Shown piece by piece: positions 1 through 8,068 of a stretch of DNA of 28,963 bases. Within the stretch, counting starts at the first letter, position 1. Each line of letters begins with the position of its first letter. This DNA comes from a virus: IMG/VR virus record IMGVR_UViG_3300020410_000048, positions 1 to 28,963 of that record. The stretch is one strand, 5' to 3'. The notes beneath the pieces are model-generated. The model was not told where the DNA came from and made no database searches. It saw only the letters and a program-made list of their open reading frames with translations. The position numbers and the translations under genes are program-made.

Positions 1-31
1 TGGGTTTTCATTTTTTATATCCAAAATGAAA

Positions 32-58
32 GGGAGGGGGGGTATGAACTTCAGGGGG
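32..58. other. G-rich left-end element, possible part of cos region
   Basis: Three G tracts (3 G, 7 G after one A, and 5 G) occur within 27 nt of an otherwise very AT-rich sequence, between the window start and the small terminase gene. A near copy (GGGAGGGGGGT) lies at the other end of the window at 28923-28933. HNH endonuclease, cos region and terminase genes are commonly adjacent in HK97-like cos phages, so a packaging-recognition role is plausible. The cleavage site itself is not visible. The rest of 1-98 shows no gene and no TAnnTTTG promoter. Confidence 0.4.
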
Positions 59-98
59 ATATATAGAAGATATATCTGTATTAATTAATAATAATAAA

Positions 99-581
99 AT
101 GGTAGGTAGAAAAAAAATACCCACAGAATTAAAAAAAGCAAGAGGTACACTCCGAAAGAGTAGAGAATTAGATACTCCTATGGAGGTAGATAAAATATCT
201 AAATTACCATCTACTCCTAAATGGTTATCAGAGATTGGTAAAGAGCAATTTGAATTAGTGGTAAAACAACTAAATGATCTTGATATGTTATATAAAGTAG
301 ATCTAAAATTGATAGAGGCATATGCAAATTCTATTGCATTGCATATTGAAGCAGAGCAAAGTTTGAGAACTCATGGTAGGATCATGGTTTATAAAGATGA
401 TGAAGGTAATCCTAAACATTCTCAAATAGTACCTATGCAAACTATTAGTAAACAAAGTTTAGAGAGTGCATTAAAAATTGCACAGAATTTTGGTTTAACT
501 CCATCTGCAAGAACAAAAATATCTGCACCTGTAAAAAGTTTAGAAATAAAAGATAATGAGTTTAATTTTTTTAATGATTAA
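99..581 (+). CDS. Terminase small subunit, P27-like
   Basis: A 160-residue DNA-recognition subunit of the packaging motor, expected to bind the packaging site and load the large terminase in the infected cell. The N-terminus is basic (GRKKIPTELKKARGT) and the C-terminal half holds the pattern GLTPSARTKI, typical of the P27 family of small terminases. Length fits the family. It sits at the start of the packaging operon, with the large terminase two genes downstream rather than directly after it, because a methyltransferase gene intervenes. The ATG at 99 follows an A-rich leader and has no Shine-Dalgarno sequence, as usual in Bacteroidota. Confidence 0.85.
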   Translation: MVGRKKIPTELKKARGTLRKSRELDTPMEVDKISKLPSTPKWLSEIGKEQFELVVKQLNDLDMLYKVDLKLIEAYANSIALHIEAEQSLRTHGRIMVYKDDEGNPKHSQIVPMQTISKQSLESALKIAQNFGLTPSARTKISAPVKSLEIKDNEFNFFND

Positions 582-583
582 TT

Positions 584-1423
584 ATGAATGTATTGAGTTT
601 ATTTGATGGTATGTCATGTGGTCAAATTGCATTGAATAGAGCAGGTATAAAATATAATAAATACTATGCATCAGAAATAAAACAACATGCAATAGAATGT
701 ACTCAATATAATTACCCTAATACTATCCAATTAGGAGATGTATGTAAAATAAAAAGTAGTGATATAGATAAAATAGATTTACTAATAGGAGGATCACCAT
801 GTCAAGATTTTAGTAGAGCAAATAAAGAGAGGAAGGGAGTAGATGGTGAAAAAAGTAAATTATTTTTTGAGTTTGTAAGATTATTAAAAGAATGTAAACC
901 TAAATACTTCCTATTAGAAAATGTAGTAATGACAGATTACAATTATTGGTTTATTTGTAATGAATTAAATTGTGAGCCTGTTAGAATTTGTGGAAGTAAA
1001 GTATCTGCGGCATTAAGAGATAGATTATATTGGACTAATATACCTCCTTACTCCTATGATATGTTAGGTAGATTATATAGTTGTATAAAACAACCTAAAG
1101 ATAAAGGGATTACATTACAAAGTATATTAGATAGTGGTATAGTAAAAAAAACTAAACATTCATGTTTAAATACTTTGACAGGATGTTTTAGATCAGAAAA
1201 ATCATTAATACATAGAAATAAAACTACAGGGATGGTTACAATAATATATGAAGATGATGGATCTGTTAGAAAAGTAAATCAAAATGAAATGGAAAAACTA
1301 CATAACATACCTACAGGATATACTAAAATGTTAAGTAAAAGAAAAGCAGGAGATTTAATTGGTGATGGGTGGACTATAGATGTAATAGTACATATATTTA
1401 AAGGATTAAAAAATGGGCAATAA
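584..1423 (+). CDS. C5-cytosine-specific DNA methyltransferase
   Basis: A 279-residue enzyme predicted to transfer a methyl group from S-adenosylmethionine to C5 of cytosine in DNA. Motif I is FDGMSCG (residues 7-13), motif IV GSPCQDFS with catalytic Cys73, motif VI LENV with Glu112, motif VIII RDRLYW (Arg145, Arg147), and motif X near the C-terminus (GDGWTIDVI). The target-recognition region lies between about 160 and 235. It is short for the family but has all catalytic motifs, so it is probably active. It starts 2 nt after the small terminase stop and lies inside the packaging operon, so it should be expressed with packaging genes. Likely role: protecting phage DNA against host restriction. 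No partner restriction enzyme is visible. Confidence 0.93.
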   Translation: MNVLSLFDGMSCGQIALNRAGIKYNKYYASEIKQHAIECTQYNYPNTIQLGDVCKIKSSDIDKIDLLIGGSPCQDFSRANKERKGVDGEKSKLFFEFVRLLKECKPKYFLLENVVMTDYNYWFICNELNCEPVRICGSKVSAALRDRLYWTNIPPYSYDMLGRLYSCIKQPKDKGITLQSILDSGIVKKTKHSCLNTLTGCFRSEKSLIHRNKTTGMVTIIYEDDGSVRKVNQNEMEKLHNIPTGYTKMLSKRKAGDLIGDGWTIDVIVHIFKGLKNGQ

Positions 1424-1550
1424 AAAAAATGTATGGAGATATACTCCTAATAAAAGAAAAAAAAGAAAAGGAATACATAGTAAAAATAAACAAAGTAGAT
1501 CTAAAAATTCTGATAATTATTTTAAAAAATATAGAGGGCAGGGAAGATGA
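1413..1550 (+). CDS. Small very basic protein between methyltransferase and large terminase
   Basis: A 45-residue ORF that reads MGNKKNVWRYTPNKRKKRKG at its start and ends in YRGQGR. It overlaps the methyltransferase end by 11 nt and shares an ATGA stop-start overlap with the large terminase, so its translation is probably coupled to the latter. About 40% of residues are Lys or Arg, with only one acidic residue, which suggests nucleic-acid binding. I do not recognise a named family. Its exact fit between two overlapping genes and the lack of any other gene in this gap argue that it is real. A packaging accessory role is only inference from position. Confidence 0.65.
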   Translation: MGNKKNVWRYTPNKRKKRKGIHSKNKQSRSKNSDNYFKKYRGQGR

Positions 1551-3106
1551 AATATATATATGATAAAAAAAAGGCGGATAGAGCAGTAGTATTTATAGAA
1601 AAATTTATTACACATACTAAAGGTGAATTAGGTGGTAAACCTTTTTTATTAGAGGAGTTTCAAAAGGATCAAATTATTAGACCTTTATTTGGGTGGGTAG
1701 ATAAAGAAGGTAATAGAAAATACAGAACATGTTATATAGAAATACCACGAAAAAATGGTAAATCTAATTTATCGGCCGCTATTGCATTATATCAATTATT
1801 TGCAGGTGGTGAAATGGGTGGTGAAATTATTTCTGCGGCGGCAGATAGATCACAGGCATCTATAGTATTTGGGATTGCTAAACAGATGGTATTAAATAAT
1901 CCTGAATTAAGTAAGAGAGCAAAGGTATTTAGAAATGCAATAACAATAGAAAATACAGGATCATTTTATAAAGCAATATCAAGTGAAAGTAATACTGCAC
2001 ATGGATTAAATATATCTACATTAATTTTTGATGAACTCCATACACAAAAATCTGCAGAATTATGGGAAACATTAATTACCGCCACAGGTGCGAGAAGGCA
2101 ACCATTAATAATTGCAATAACTACTGCAGGATATGATAAAAATTCTATATGTTATCAGATGTCAGAATATGCAACAAAGGTTAGGGATGGAGTAATTAAA
2201 GATGATACATTTTTACCTGTATTATACAGAGCAGAAATGGAGGATGATTGGACTTCAGAGGATGTATGGAAAAAATCTAATCCTGCATATGGTACGATTA
2301 TTAAAGAAGATTATTTTAAAACTCAATTTAAAAAAGCAAAATTAACTCCATCATTCAGAAATACATTCAAGAGATTACATTTAAATATGTGGGTAGGATC
2401 AGAAGGTGCATTATGGATAACAGATGAGGATTATATGAAGTGTAATATATCACCTATAGATCCTGAAAAATTAAAAGGTAAAGAATGTTATGCAGGTTTA
2501 GATCTTGCATCAACAAGAGATATAAGTGCATTAGTTTTAATTTTTCCTGATGAAGATGAAAATTTTGATGTGTTACCATTCTTTTTTTTACCTGAAGAAA
2601 AAGTAAAAGCAGATAAATTAGAAGCAGGTGGGCAGTATCAGGCATGGGTAGATGAGGGATATATAATAGAAACAGAGGGTAATGTACAGGATTATAAATA
2701 TATAGAAGAAAAATTTAAAGAATTAGCAGAGCAATATAATATAATCTCTACTGCATTTGATAGGTGGAATTCATCACAGATAGTAGTAAATTTAATAAAT
2801 GATGGTGCAAAAATGTCGCCTATAGGAATGGGTTTTGTATCTCTATCTACACCTACAAAATTTTGTGAGAAGATAATTTTAAATAGACAGGTTAATCATG
2901 GTGGTAATCCTGTTTTGAGATGGATGTTTAATAATGTGCATATATCAGAAGATCCTGCAGGAAACATAAAACCTAATAAAGGTAAAAGTGGTAGTAAGGG
3001 TAAAATAGATGGAGTAATATCATTAATAATAGCATTAGCAGAATATCTAAATACTGATAATGATCCATCATCTATATATCAGGATAGAGGATTAAGGTTT
3101 ATATAA
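1547..3106 (+). CDS. Terminase large subunit
   Basis: A 519-residue packaging motor combining an ATPase that drives DNA into the procapsid and a nuclease that cuts concatemers. ATPase domain: Walker A-type RKNGKS at residues 68-73, Walker B LIFDELH with Asp162/Glu163, and coupling motif ITTAG at about 191-195. The nuclease domain begins near residue 312 with YAGLDLAS, where Asp319 is the expected first metal ligand; further acidic residues follow around AFDRW and in the C-terminal KIDGVISL stretch. Length and order match the Terminase_1 (HK97/P27-partner) type. The start overlaps the preceding small ORF by 4 nt. Confidence 0.95.
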   Translation: MKYIYDKKKADRAVVFIEKFITHTKGELGGKPFLLEEFQKDQIIRPLFGWVDKEGNRKYRTCYIEIPRKNGKSNLSAAIALYQLFAGGEMGGEIISAAADRSQASIVFGIAKQMVLNNPELSKRAKVFRNAITIENTGSFYKAISSESNTAHGLNISTLIFDELHTQKSAELWETLITATGARRQPLIIAITTAGYDKNSICYQMSEYATKVRDGVIKDDTFLPVLYRAEMEDDWTSEDVWKKSNPAYGTIIKEDYFKTQFKKAKLTPSFRNTFKRLHLNMWVGSEGALWITDEDYMKCNISPIDPEKLKGKECYAGLDLASTRDISALVLIFPDEDENFDVLPFFFLPEEKVKADKLEAGGQYQAWVDEGYIIETEGNVQDYKYIEEKFKELAEQYNIISTAFDRWNSSQIVVNLINDGAKMSPIGMGFVSLSTPTKFCEKIILNRQVNHGGNPVLRWMFNNVHISEDPAGNIKPNKGKSGSKGKIDGVISLIIALAEYLNTDNDPSSIYQDRGLRFI

Positions 3107-3130
3107 ACACATCATTGTTAATAAGTTGTA

Positions 3131-3160
3131 TTGTTATTTTAAAAAAAAATTGTATATTTG
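3131..3160 (+). promoter_or_regulatory. Bacteroidota-type promoter
   Basis: TTG at 3131-3133 is followed after exactly 19 nt by TATATTTG at 3153-3160. This matches the known Bacteroidota consensus TTG-N19-TAnnTTTG. It lies in the gap after the large terminase and drives the ORF starting at 3188, leaving a leader of roughly 20-25 nt. It is the best promoter match in the window. Confidence 0.8.
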
Positions 3161-3187
3161 TTACAGAAACAATTAAAAAACTTTATC

Positions 3188-3436
3188 ATGAAAAATAATA
3201 CAATAGATTTACAAGTAAAAGGAATTACATATTTTAAAACAAATAGGGGAGTAGGATATAATTGTCTTACTAATATAGAACATATACATATATTAAATGA
3301 TGGTGTAGGGGGAGAAACTTATTTATATAATTATGGTGAAAAATATAAAATTCTAAATAAATTAGAAACACAATATGATGAGTTTCAGTTAGAAAGTTTA
3401 ATAGATAAATATGAAAATGTAGATAGAAAATTTTAA
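3188..3436 (+). CDS. Small protein of unknown function in a promoter-terminator unit
   Basis: An 82-residue protein with no family I recognise. It reads MKNNTIDLQVKGITYF at the start, with a glycine-rich middle and an acidic C-terminus; no signal peptide or membrane segment is visible. An in-frame TTG at 3158 would extend it by ten residues, but that codon falls inside the -7 promoter box, so the ATG at 3188 must be the start. The gene has its own promoter upstream and a perfect terminator 10 nt after its stop. This is the classic layout of an independently expressed accessory gene (moron) inserted between late genes, perhaps acting early on the host. Confidence 0.7.
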   Translation: MKNNTIDLQVKGITYFKTNRGVGYNCLTNIEHIHILNDGVGGETYLYNYGEKYKILNKLETQYDEFQLESLIDKYENVDRKF

Positions 3437-3446
3437 ATGAAACAAT

Positions 3447-3478
3447 AAAGGGAGGTATTTTTACCTCCCTTTTTTTTT
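3447..3478 (+). terminator. Rho-independent terminator
   Basis: A perfect stem AGGGAGGTA (3449-3457) and TACCTCCCT (3462-3470) with a TTTT loop is followed by a run of T to 3478. The GC-rich stem stands out from the AT-rich surroundings. It closes the unit that begins at the 3131 promoter and may also limit large-terminase transcription reaching the head genes. Confidence 0.92.
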
Positions 3479-3506
3479 ACAACAAACAGAAATAAAACAA
3501 ATTAAA

Positions 3507-3794
3507 ATGAACACTAAAATGAATTATTATAACATTAAAAAATTAATATCAGGGTATAAAGTTTGTCCTGAATTAAAATCTAAAACATTAATTGCAGTAC
3601 CACAAAAAAAGGTGTATAGTAAATATGGATTAATACCTACAAGAGTAGTATTTAGAGATAAAAAAATGGATATAACATCTAATACACCTTTACTCCATAA
3701 AGACCAATTTAGAGATAGATTTAATAGGGGTACATTTTATACTTTATTATACTATGAATGGATGCCTAATAAACAACAATTATCATTATTTTAG
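3507..3794 (+). CDS. Small protein with C-terminal sliding-clamp-binding motif
   Basis: A 95-residue basic protein of no recognised family. Its last five residues are QLSLF (91-95), identical to the consensus for peptides that dock into the bacterial beta sliding clamp (QL[SD]LF), and they form a free C-terminal tail after a basic YEWMPNKQ stretch. This suggests that the protein binds the host replication clamp, either to recruit host polymerase to phage DNA or to block host replication; that is inference. It lies just after the terminator at 3447-3478, and I see no promoter of its own, so it depends on read-through or an unrecognised promoter. No signal peptide or membrane segment. Confidence 0.65.
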   Translation: MNTKMNYYNIKKLISGYKVCPELKSKTLIAVPQKKVYSKYGLIPTRVVFRDKKMDITSNTPLLHKDQFRDRFNRGTFYTLLYYEWMPNKQQLSLF

Positions 3795-3822
3795 GGGGGT
3801 ATAATAATAGTTTTTTTTTATG

Positions 3823-3830
3823 TATATTTG
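3823..3830 (+). promoter_or_regulatory. Putative promoter -7 box for head genes
   Basis: TATATTTG is an exact match to the Bacteroidota -7 box TAnnTTTG and is located 33 nt before the portal start codon. No TTG -33 element is found at 17-23 nt upstream; a T run and a G run (six G at 3794-3799) lie there instead. Probably the late promoter for portal, protease and capsid. Confidence 0.5.
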
Positions 3831-3862
3831 TAAATTAAATATACTCTAAAAAATATATACCT

Positions 3863-5056
3863 TTGGGATTATTAGATTTTCTATACAAATCATCTGAAAA
3901 AAGATCTGCAAATAATTTTACATTAGGATCAGTTGGTACAAGTAATTCAGGGGTCAGAGTTAGCGAGATCAATTCTATAGGACTACCTGCAGTATGGGCG
4001 GCAGTTAGATTACTATCTGAAACTATATCATCATTACCTTTAAATGTCTATAGAAATGATAAAGATGGATCTAAATATGTAGATGAGAAAAATAATATAA
4101 ATCTACTATTATCCACATCTCCTAACTCTAAATATACATCCTTCACATGGAGAAATGCATTAATGAATAGTTTATTATTATGGGGTAATGGATATTCACT
4201 AATAAAGAGAAATGGAGGAGGCAGACCTATAGAATTAGAATTATTAGATCCTGCAAAAGTAGATCCATTATTAGGTGATGATAATGAATTATATTATAAA
4301 GTAAAAGATAGAGGTAATTTTAACTCTATGGAGATACTTCATATAGTAGGATTATCATTTAATGGATTAATAGGTAAATCACCAATACAAGCATGTAAAG
4401 AGGCAGTAGGTTTTGGTTTAGCAACACAAAAATATGGATCAAATTTTTTTCAGGGTGCAAATTTATCAGGAGTTTTAGAAGTAAGTGGAGTATTAACTGA
4501 TGATGCGGCAAACAGATTAAGACAATCATGGAATAGTAGGTATAGTGGATTATCTAATTCACATAGTACTGCAGTATTAGAAAATGGTACTACATTTAAA
4601 CCTATATCCATGCCTTTAGCAGATGCAGAATTTGTTAATGCTTCTAATTTTTCTGTGGCCCAAGTTGCCCGTATATTTAGAGTGCCGCCACATATGATAG
4701 GTGATTTAAGTAAAGCAACCTATAGTAATATAGAACAACAATCATTAGAGTTTGCAAAATACTCACTCACTCCATATCTAATTAATATAGAACAGGAATT
4801 AAATAGGAAATTATTAAGTACTAAAGAACAAAATACTCATTTTTGTAAATTTAGAACTACTGAACTATTGCGATCAGATGCTAATAGTAGAGCAGATTAT
4901 TATAGAAAATTATTTGAAGTAGGTGCATTATCACCTAATGATATAAGATCTGCAGAAAATATGAACAAAATACCTAATGGAGATGATTATTTTGTACCAT
5001 TAAATTTAGGAGAATTAGGTAAAACAAATAATGAAAATAATAATCAAGATGGATAA
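3863..5056 (+). CDS. Portal protein, HK97 family
   Basis: A 397-residue subunit of the dodecameric ring at the capsid vertex through which DNA enters and leaves. The N-terminus MGLLDFL, the early GLPAVWAAVRLLSETISSLP segment, GKSPIQACKEA and the VARIFRVPPHMIGDL region are typical of the Phage_portal HK97 type. The start is TTG at 3863, supported by the family-typical N-terminus; no ATG is close by. The stretch around residues 265-270 uses GCC, GCC and CGT codons that are rare elsewhere in the window. The C-terminal Asn-rich tail overlaps the protease gene. Confidence 0.92.
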   Translation: MGLLDFLYKSSEKRSANNFTLGSVGTSNSGVRVSEINSIGLPAVWAAVRLLSETISSLPLNVYRNDKDGSKYVDEKNNINLLLSTSPNSKYTSFTWRNALMNSLLLWGNGYSLIKRNGGGRPIELELLDPAKVDPLLGDDNELYYKVKDRGNFNSMEILHIVGLSFNGLIGKSPIQACKEAVGFGLATQKYGSNFFQGANLSGVLEVSGVLTDDAANRLRQSWNSRYSGLSNSHSTAVLENGTTFKPISMPLADAEFVNASNFSVAQVARIFRVPPHMIGDLSKATYSNIEQQSLEFAKYSLTPYLINIEQELNRKLLSTKEQNTHFCKFRTTELLRSDANSRADYYRKLFEVGALSPNDIRSAENMNKIPNGDDYFVPLNLGELGKTNNENNNQDG

Positions 5057-5693
5057 AAATAAAAATAATATAGAAGGATTAGAGAGAAGAAACTATACAA
5101 CTGAATTAAGAGTAGAAAATTCAGAAAATAGACAGGTAGTAGGATATGCATCTGTGTTTAAAGATGCAGAAGGTAATAGTGCATTATCAGAAAATTTAGG
5201 AGGGTTTAGAGAAAAAATAGATCCTAATGCATTTAATGATGTATTAAAAGATGATGTAAGAGCATTATTTAATCATGATCCTAATTATATTATAGGTAGA
5301 AGTACATCAGGTACATTATCATTATCAGTAGATGAGAGAGGTTTAAAGTATTCAGTAAATATACCTGAAACTACATATGGTGATGATTTAATGGTAAGTT
5401 TAAAAAGAGGTGATATTACTCAAAATTCATTTGGGTTTATAGTAGAGGATGATAGTTGGGATGAAGATGAAGATGGTAATACTATTAGAACTATTAATAA
5501 AGTAGGTAGATTATTAGATGTATCTATGGTTACATACCCTGCATACCCTGATGCAGAAATAGGTAAAAGATCATTTTTAAATTATAGAACTGAAAAAGAA
5601 AAAGCAGAAAACAAAAAACAACAAGAATACGAAATAAAGAGAAATTTATTAGAGAGAAAAATTAAATTAATAAAAATCAAAAATAGTAAATAA
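5049..5693 (+). CDS. HK97-type prohead protease
   Basis: A 214-residue serine protease that cleaves the capsid N-terminal delta domain during head maturation. Core motifs: VVGYASVF near residue 31, ALFNHDPNYIIGR with catalytic His76, and TQNSFGF with catalytic Ser127, followed by LLDVSMVTYPAYPDA. The C-terminal 40 residues are Lys/Glu-rich and probably removed by self-cleavage. I chose ATG 5049, giving an 8-nt overlap with the portal gene; an in-frame ATG at 5031 would add six residues. Position between portal and capsid is the standard order. Confidence 0.93.
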   Translation: MDKNKNNIEGLERRNYTTELRVENSENRQVVGYASVFKDAEGNSALSENLGGFREKIDPNAFNDVLKDDVRALFNHDPNYIIGRSTSGTLSLSVDERGLKYSVNIPETTYGDDLMVSLKRGDITQNSFGFIVEDDSWDEDEDGNTIRTINKVGRLLDVSMVTYPAYPDAEIGKRSFLNYRTEKEKAENKKQQEYEIKRNLLERKIKLIKIKNSK

Positions 5694-5697
5694 AATT

Positions 5698-6948
5698 ATG
5701 AACTCAATTACTTTAAAAGAGCAGAGATCTGAAATGGTGGAAAATATGGAAACATTGTTAGATCATGCGAAATCAGAAGATAGAGATCTTACTGATGATG
5801 AAACAAAACAATGGGAAGGGTTTGATGCAGAAATCAAATCTATAGATAAAAAAATATCCATAGCAGAAAGACAGGAAGAACTGCGAAAATCAGTTGCAGT
5901 TAATATGTCTGTACAAACTGATCAGGAGGCGGCAACTAAAGAAATGAAATCATGGTCTTTATTTAAAGCAGTAAAGGAGGTTAATTCAGGTGGATTAACA
6001 GGAATAGAAAAGGAAATGCATCAAGAGGCAGAGAAGGAAAACAGATCATCTATGATGGGTATTGGATTACCTTCATTTATGACTAATAATGCAGAAAAAA
6101 GAGCAGTAATAGATCAGGGTACAAGTGCAATACAACCTGTATCTGTAAATGCATTTGCAGATGGATTAGTAGAAGGTGCATTATATAATGTAGTAGGTAT
6201 CAACAATTTAGGTACTTTGGCGGCAGATACTATTGTACCTATAACAGGTGCAAATACTCCTGTATGGGATGCAGAAAATGATGCGGCAACAGATGTAGGT
6301 AATGATTTTGCAAAAATTACTTTATCTCCTAATCGTATTACAGGATATGCAGATTTATCAAATCAGATCCTAATTCAAAATGGTACAGGTGCAGAGGCGG
6401 CAATAATGAGAGATATGGGTAGACAAATTGCAAAACAAATTGATGCAAATATGTTTGCTAATACAAGTGCGGCAAATGGCCCTGCAAGTATTGTAGGTGG
6501 TGCAAGTGTATTAACATTTACAGAAGCGGCAACATATTCATCTACATCAGTTGCAGAAGATTTATTAATGGCAATTCAAACTCTTGCAGATGATCATGGA
6601 TTAGATGGTAATTTAGGTTTTGTAAATTCTTTTGCAGGATATTCAGAAATTAAAAAATCTGCAATGGTAGGATCTGTATCACCATTATATAATGATAATA
6701 GATTAGCAGGATATAATGGATATTTTAGTAGTGCATGTGGTAGTACAGGTTCACCTGCAACTTCATTTAATGGATTATTTGGAGATTTCAGTAGAGTGTA
6801 TTTTGGTACATTTGGTGCGACTAATATATTAGTAGATCCTTATTCTGCATCAGGATCAGGTGCAGTTAGATTGATGGTAAATCAATACTATGATTGGGGA
6901 GTAGCTTCAGATGCATCATTTGTAAAATATACTTCTTTATTATCATAG
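5698..6948 (+). CDS. Major capsid protein, HK97 fold
   Basis: A 416-residue shell protein. Residues 1 to about 120 are charged and predicted helical coiled coil (LKEQRSEMVENMETLL..., ISIAERQEELRK), matching the delta/scaffold domain removed by the upstream protease. The shell domain follows from about residue 135 (VIDQGTSAIQPVSV, LSPNRITGYADLSNQIL, IDANMFAN, VNQYYDWGVASDASFVKYTSLLS). Cleavage probably falls near the AEKRAVIDQG region, but this is inferred. The gene is followed by a very strong terminator, consistent with high expression. Confidence 0.93.
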   Translation: MNSITLKEQRSEMVENMETLLDHAKSEDRDLTDDETKQWEGFDAEIKSIDKKISIAERQEELRKSVAVNMSVQTDQEAATKEMKSWSLFKAVKEVNSGGLTGIEKEMHQEAEKENRSSMMGIGLPSFMTNNAEKRAVIDQGTSAIQPVSVNAFADGLVEGALYNVVGINNLGTLAADTIVPITGANTPVWDAENDAATDVGNDFAKITLSPNRITGYADLSNQILIQNGTGAEAAIMRDMGRQIAKQIDANMFANTSAANGPASIVGGASVLTFTEAATYSSTSVAEDLLMAIQTLADDHGLDGNLGFVNSFAGYSEIKKSAMVGSVSPLYNDNRLAGYNGYFSSACGSTGSPATSFNGLFGDFSRVYFGTFGATNILVDPYSASGSGAVRLMVNQYYDWGVASDASFVKYTSLLS

Positions 6949-6972
6949 TATATTTTTTAATGAATTTTTTTT

Positions 6973-7007
6973 AAAAGGGAGGAGGATATAACACCTCCTC
7001 CTTTTTT
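6973..7007 (+). terminator. Rho-independent terminator after major capsid gene
   Basis: The left arm AAAAGGGAGGAGG (6973-6985) pairs with CCTCCTCC plus T run (6994-7007) across an 8-nt loop, giving a stem of 8 strong pairs extended by G-U and A-U pairs. It lies 24 nt after the capsid stop. No promoter is visible before the next gene, so it may be leaky and set the capsid-to-tail ratio. Confidence 0.9.
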
Positions 7008-7028
7008 ATTTTATACAGGTTTTATATA

Positions 7029-7694
7029 ATGGTGAAAGTAAATTTATATGGTACATTACCTACTGCAACAGGTGTAGTATCATTAGCAACTGCAAAAAGT
7101 TTTTTAAGAATTACACATAGTGCAGAAGATACATTAATTACTAATTTAATTACTGCATCTGTAGAAGTTGCACAAAATTATACTAATAGTAAATTTTTGA
7201 AACATGAATATGATTTAACTATGGAAACATGGGATGATGTTTATGTGAGTAATTTTTATAGACAAGATTTAACAGATGGTAGTTTTATTACGAGAGGTGG
7301 ATATGTGGGTAAAGATGGTTTAAATCAAATAGTATTACCATATCCTCCATTAATTAGTTTAGATCATATTAAATACTATGATGCATCTAATACATTAATT
7401 ACATGGGATAGTAGTAATTATAGATTACTAACCTATCTCAATCAAAAGGGATCAATAGAAATTAAAGATGGAGTAACATTACCTACATTAAAAGATAGGG
7501 GTGATGCAGTACAGATTAGATTTAAATGTGGATATACAAATTCTGATACAGATGGATCAGATATACCTGAAGCAATTAAAACTGCAATACTTTTGATTTT
7601 AGGTAGGATGTATGAATTAAGAGAGGATAGTGTAAGTAGATTACCAAAAGCATCAGAATATCTATTAGATCCATATAGATTTAAAACATTTTAA
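7029..7694 (+). CDS. Head-tail connector, gp6/phiE125 gp8-like
   Basis: A 221-residue adaptor expected to form a ring under the portal. N-terminal helical segment VSLATAKSFLRITHSAEDTLITNLITASVEVAQNYTNS is characteristic of the gp6-like head-tail connector (phage_gp6/YqbG) family, and the middle LPYPPLISLDHIKYYD with C-terminal IPEAIKTAILLILGRMYELRED is typical of the longer phiE125 gp8-type members. It begins the connector-tail gene run after the capsid terminator. Confidence 0.85.
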   Translation: MVKVNLYGTLPTATGVVSLATAKSFLRITHSAEDTLITNLITASVEVAQNYTNSKFLKHEYDLTMETWDDVYVSNFYRQDLTDGSFITRGGYVGKDGLNQIVLPYPPLISLDHIKYYDASNTLITWDSSNYRLLTYLNQKGSIEIKDGVTLPTLKDRGDAVQIRFKCGYTNSDTDGSDIPEAIKTAILLILGRMYELREDSVSRLPKASEYLLDPYRFKTF

Positions 7695-7696
7695 TA

Positions 7697-8068
7697 ATGA
7701 GTAAAGAATTTTTATCTGCAGGTGAATTAGATACACCTATAGAAATATATACTAATAGTAGTAGTCAAAATGATTTCGGTGAAATTATTAAATCTAAAAC
7801 ATTATTAAAAACTATATGGGCAAAATTAATGACTACAGGTACTAAAGGAAACGAAAAAACAGAAGATGATACAATAAGAGCAGAGAATAAAATGAATTTT
7901 TTAGTGAGATATGATGCAGATCTACAGATAGATAGTAGTACTATATCACCTCCTGATTATTTTGTAGTTAAGTATTTGAGTAAATTTTGGGATATAATCA
8001 GTATGGAGTATATGGGTAGAGGTAAGGGAGTAGTAATTAGATGTAAATATACTGATAATAATTTATAA
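7697..8068 (+). CDS. Head closure / head-tail joining protein
   Basis: A 123-residue protein matching the Phage_H_T_join type (SPP1 gp16-like): the start GELDTPIEIYT, the IWAKLMTTGTKGNE segment, and the C-terminal YFVVKYLSKFWDIISMEYMGRGKGVVIRCK strand pattern. It should form the ring that seals DNA in the capsid and meets the tail. It starts 2 nt after the previous gene and its TAA overlaps the next ATG by one base. Confidence 0.8.
   Translation: MSKEFLSAGELDTPIEIYTNSSSQNDFGEIIKSKTLLKTIWAKLMTTGTKGNEKTEDDTIRAENKMNFLVRYDADLQIDSSTISPPDYFVVKYLSKFWDIISMEYMGRGKGVVIRCKYTDNNL

Noticed and set aside
2454-2645. Reverse-strand ORF inside the large terminase gene
   Set aside because: Antisense shadow; low-complexity Leu-rich product and full overlap with a motif-supported gene. 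The same applies to reverse ORFs at 8037, 9318, 11420, 11994, 13282, 14227, 15307, 18485, 21191, 26205, 26567 and 28573.
3116-3124. TGTTAATAA shared with 23564-23572, both upstream of promoter-like boxes
   Set aside because: A 9-mer of A and T with one G is expected about once or twice by chance in such DNA and the spacing to the boxes differs, so no operator is claimed.
3158-3187. TTG start extending the 3188 gene by ten residues
   Set aside because: The codon lies within the -7 promoter box and would precede the transcript start.
5031-5048. Earlier ATG for the prohead protease
   Set aside because: Possible, but it lengthens the overlap with the portal gene and adds only MKIIIK; the later ATG is preferred with low certainty.
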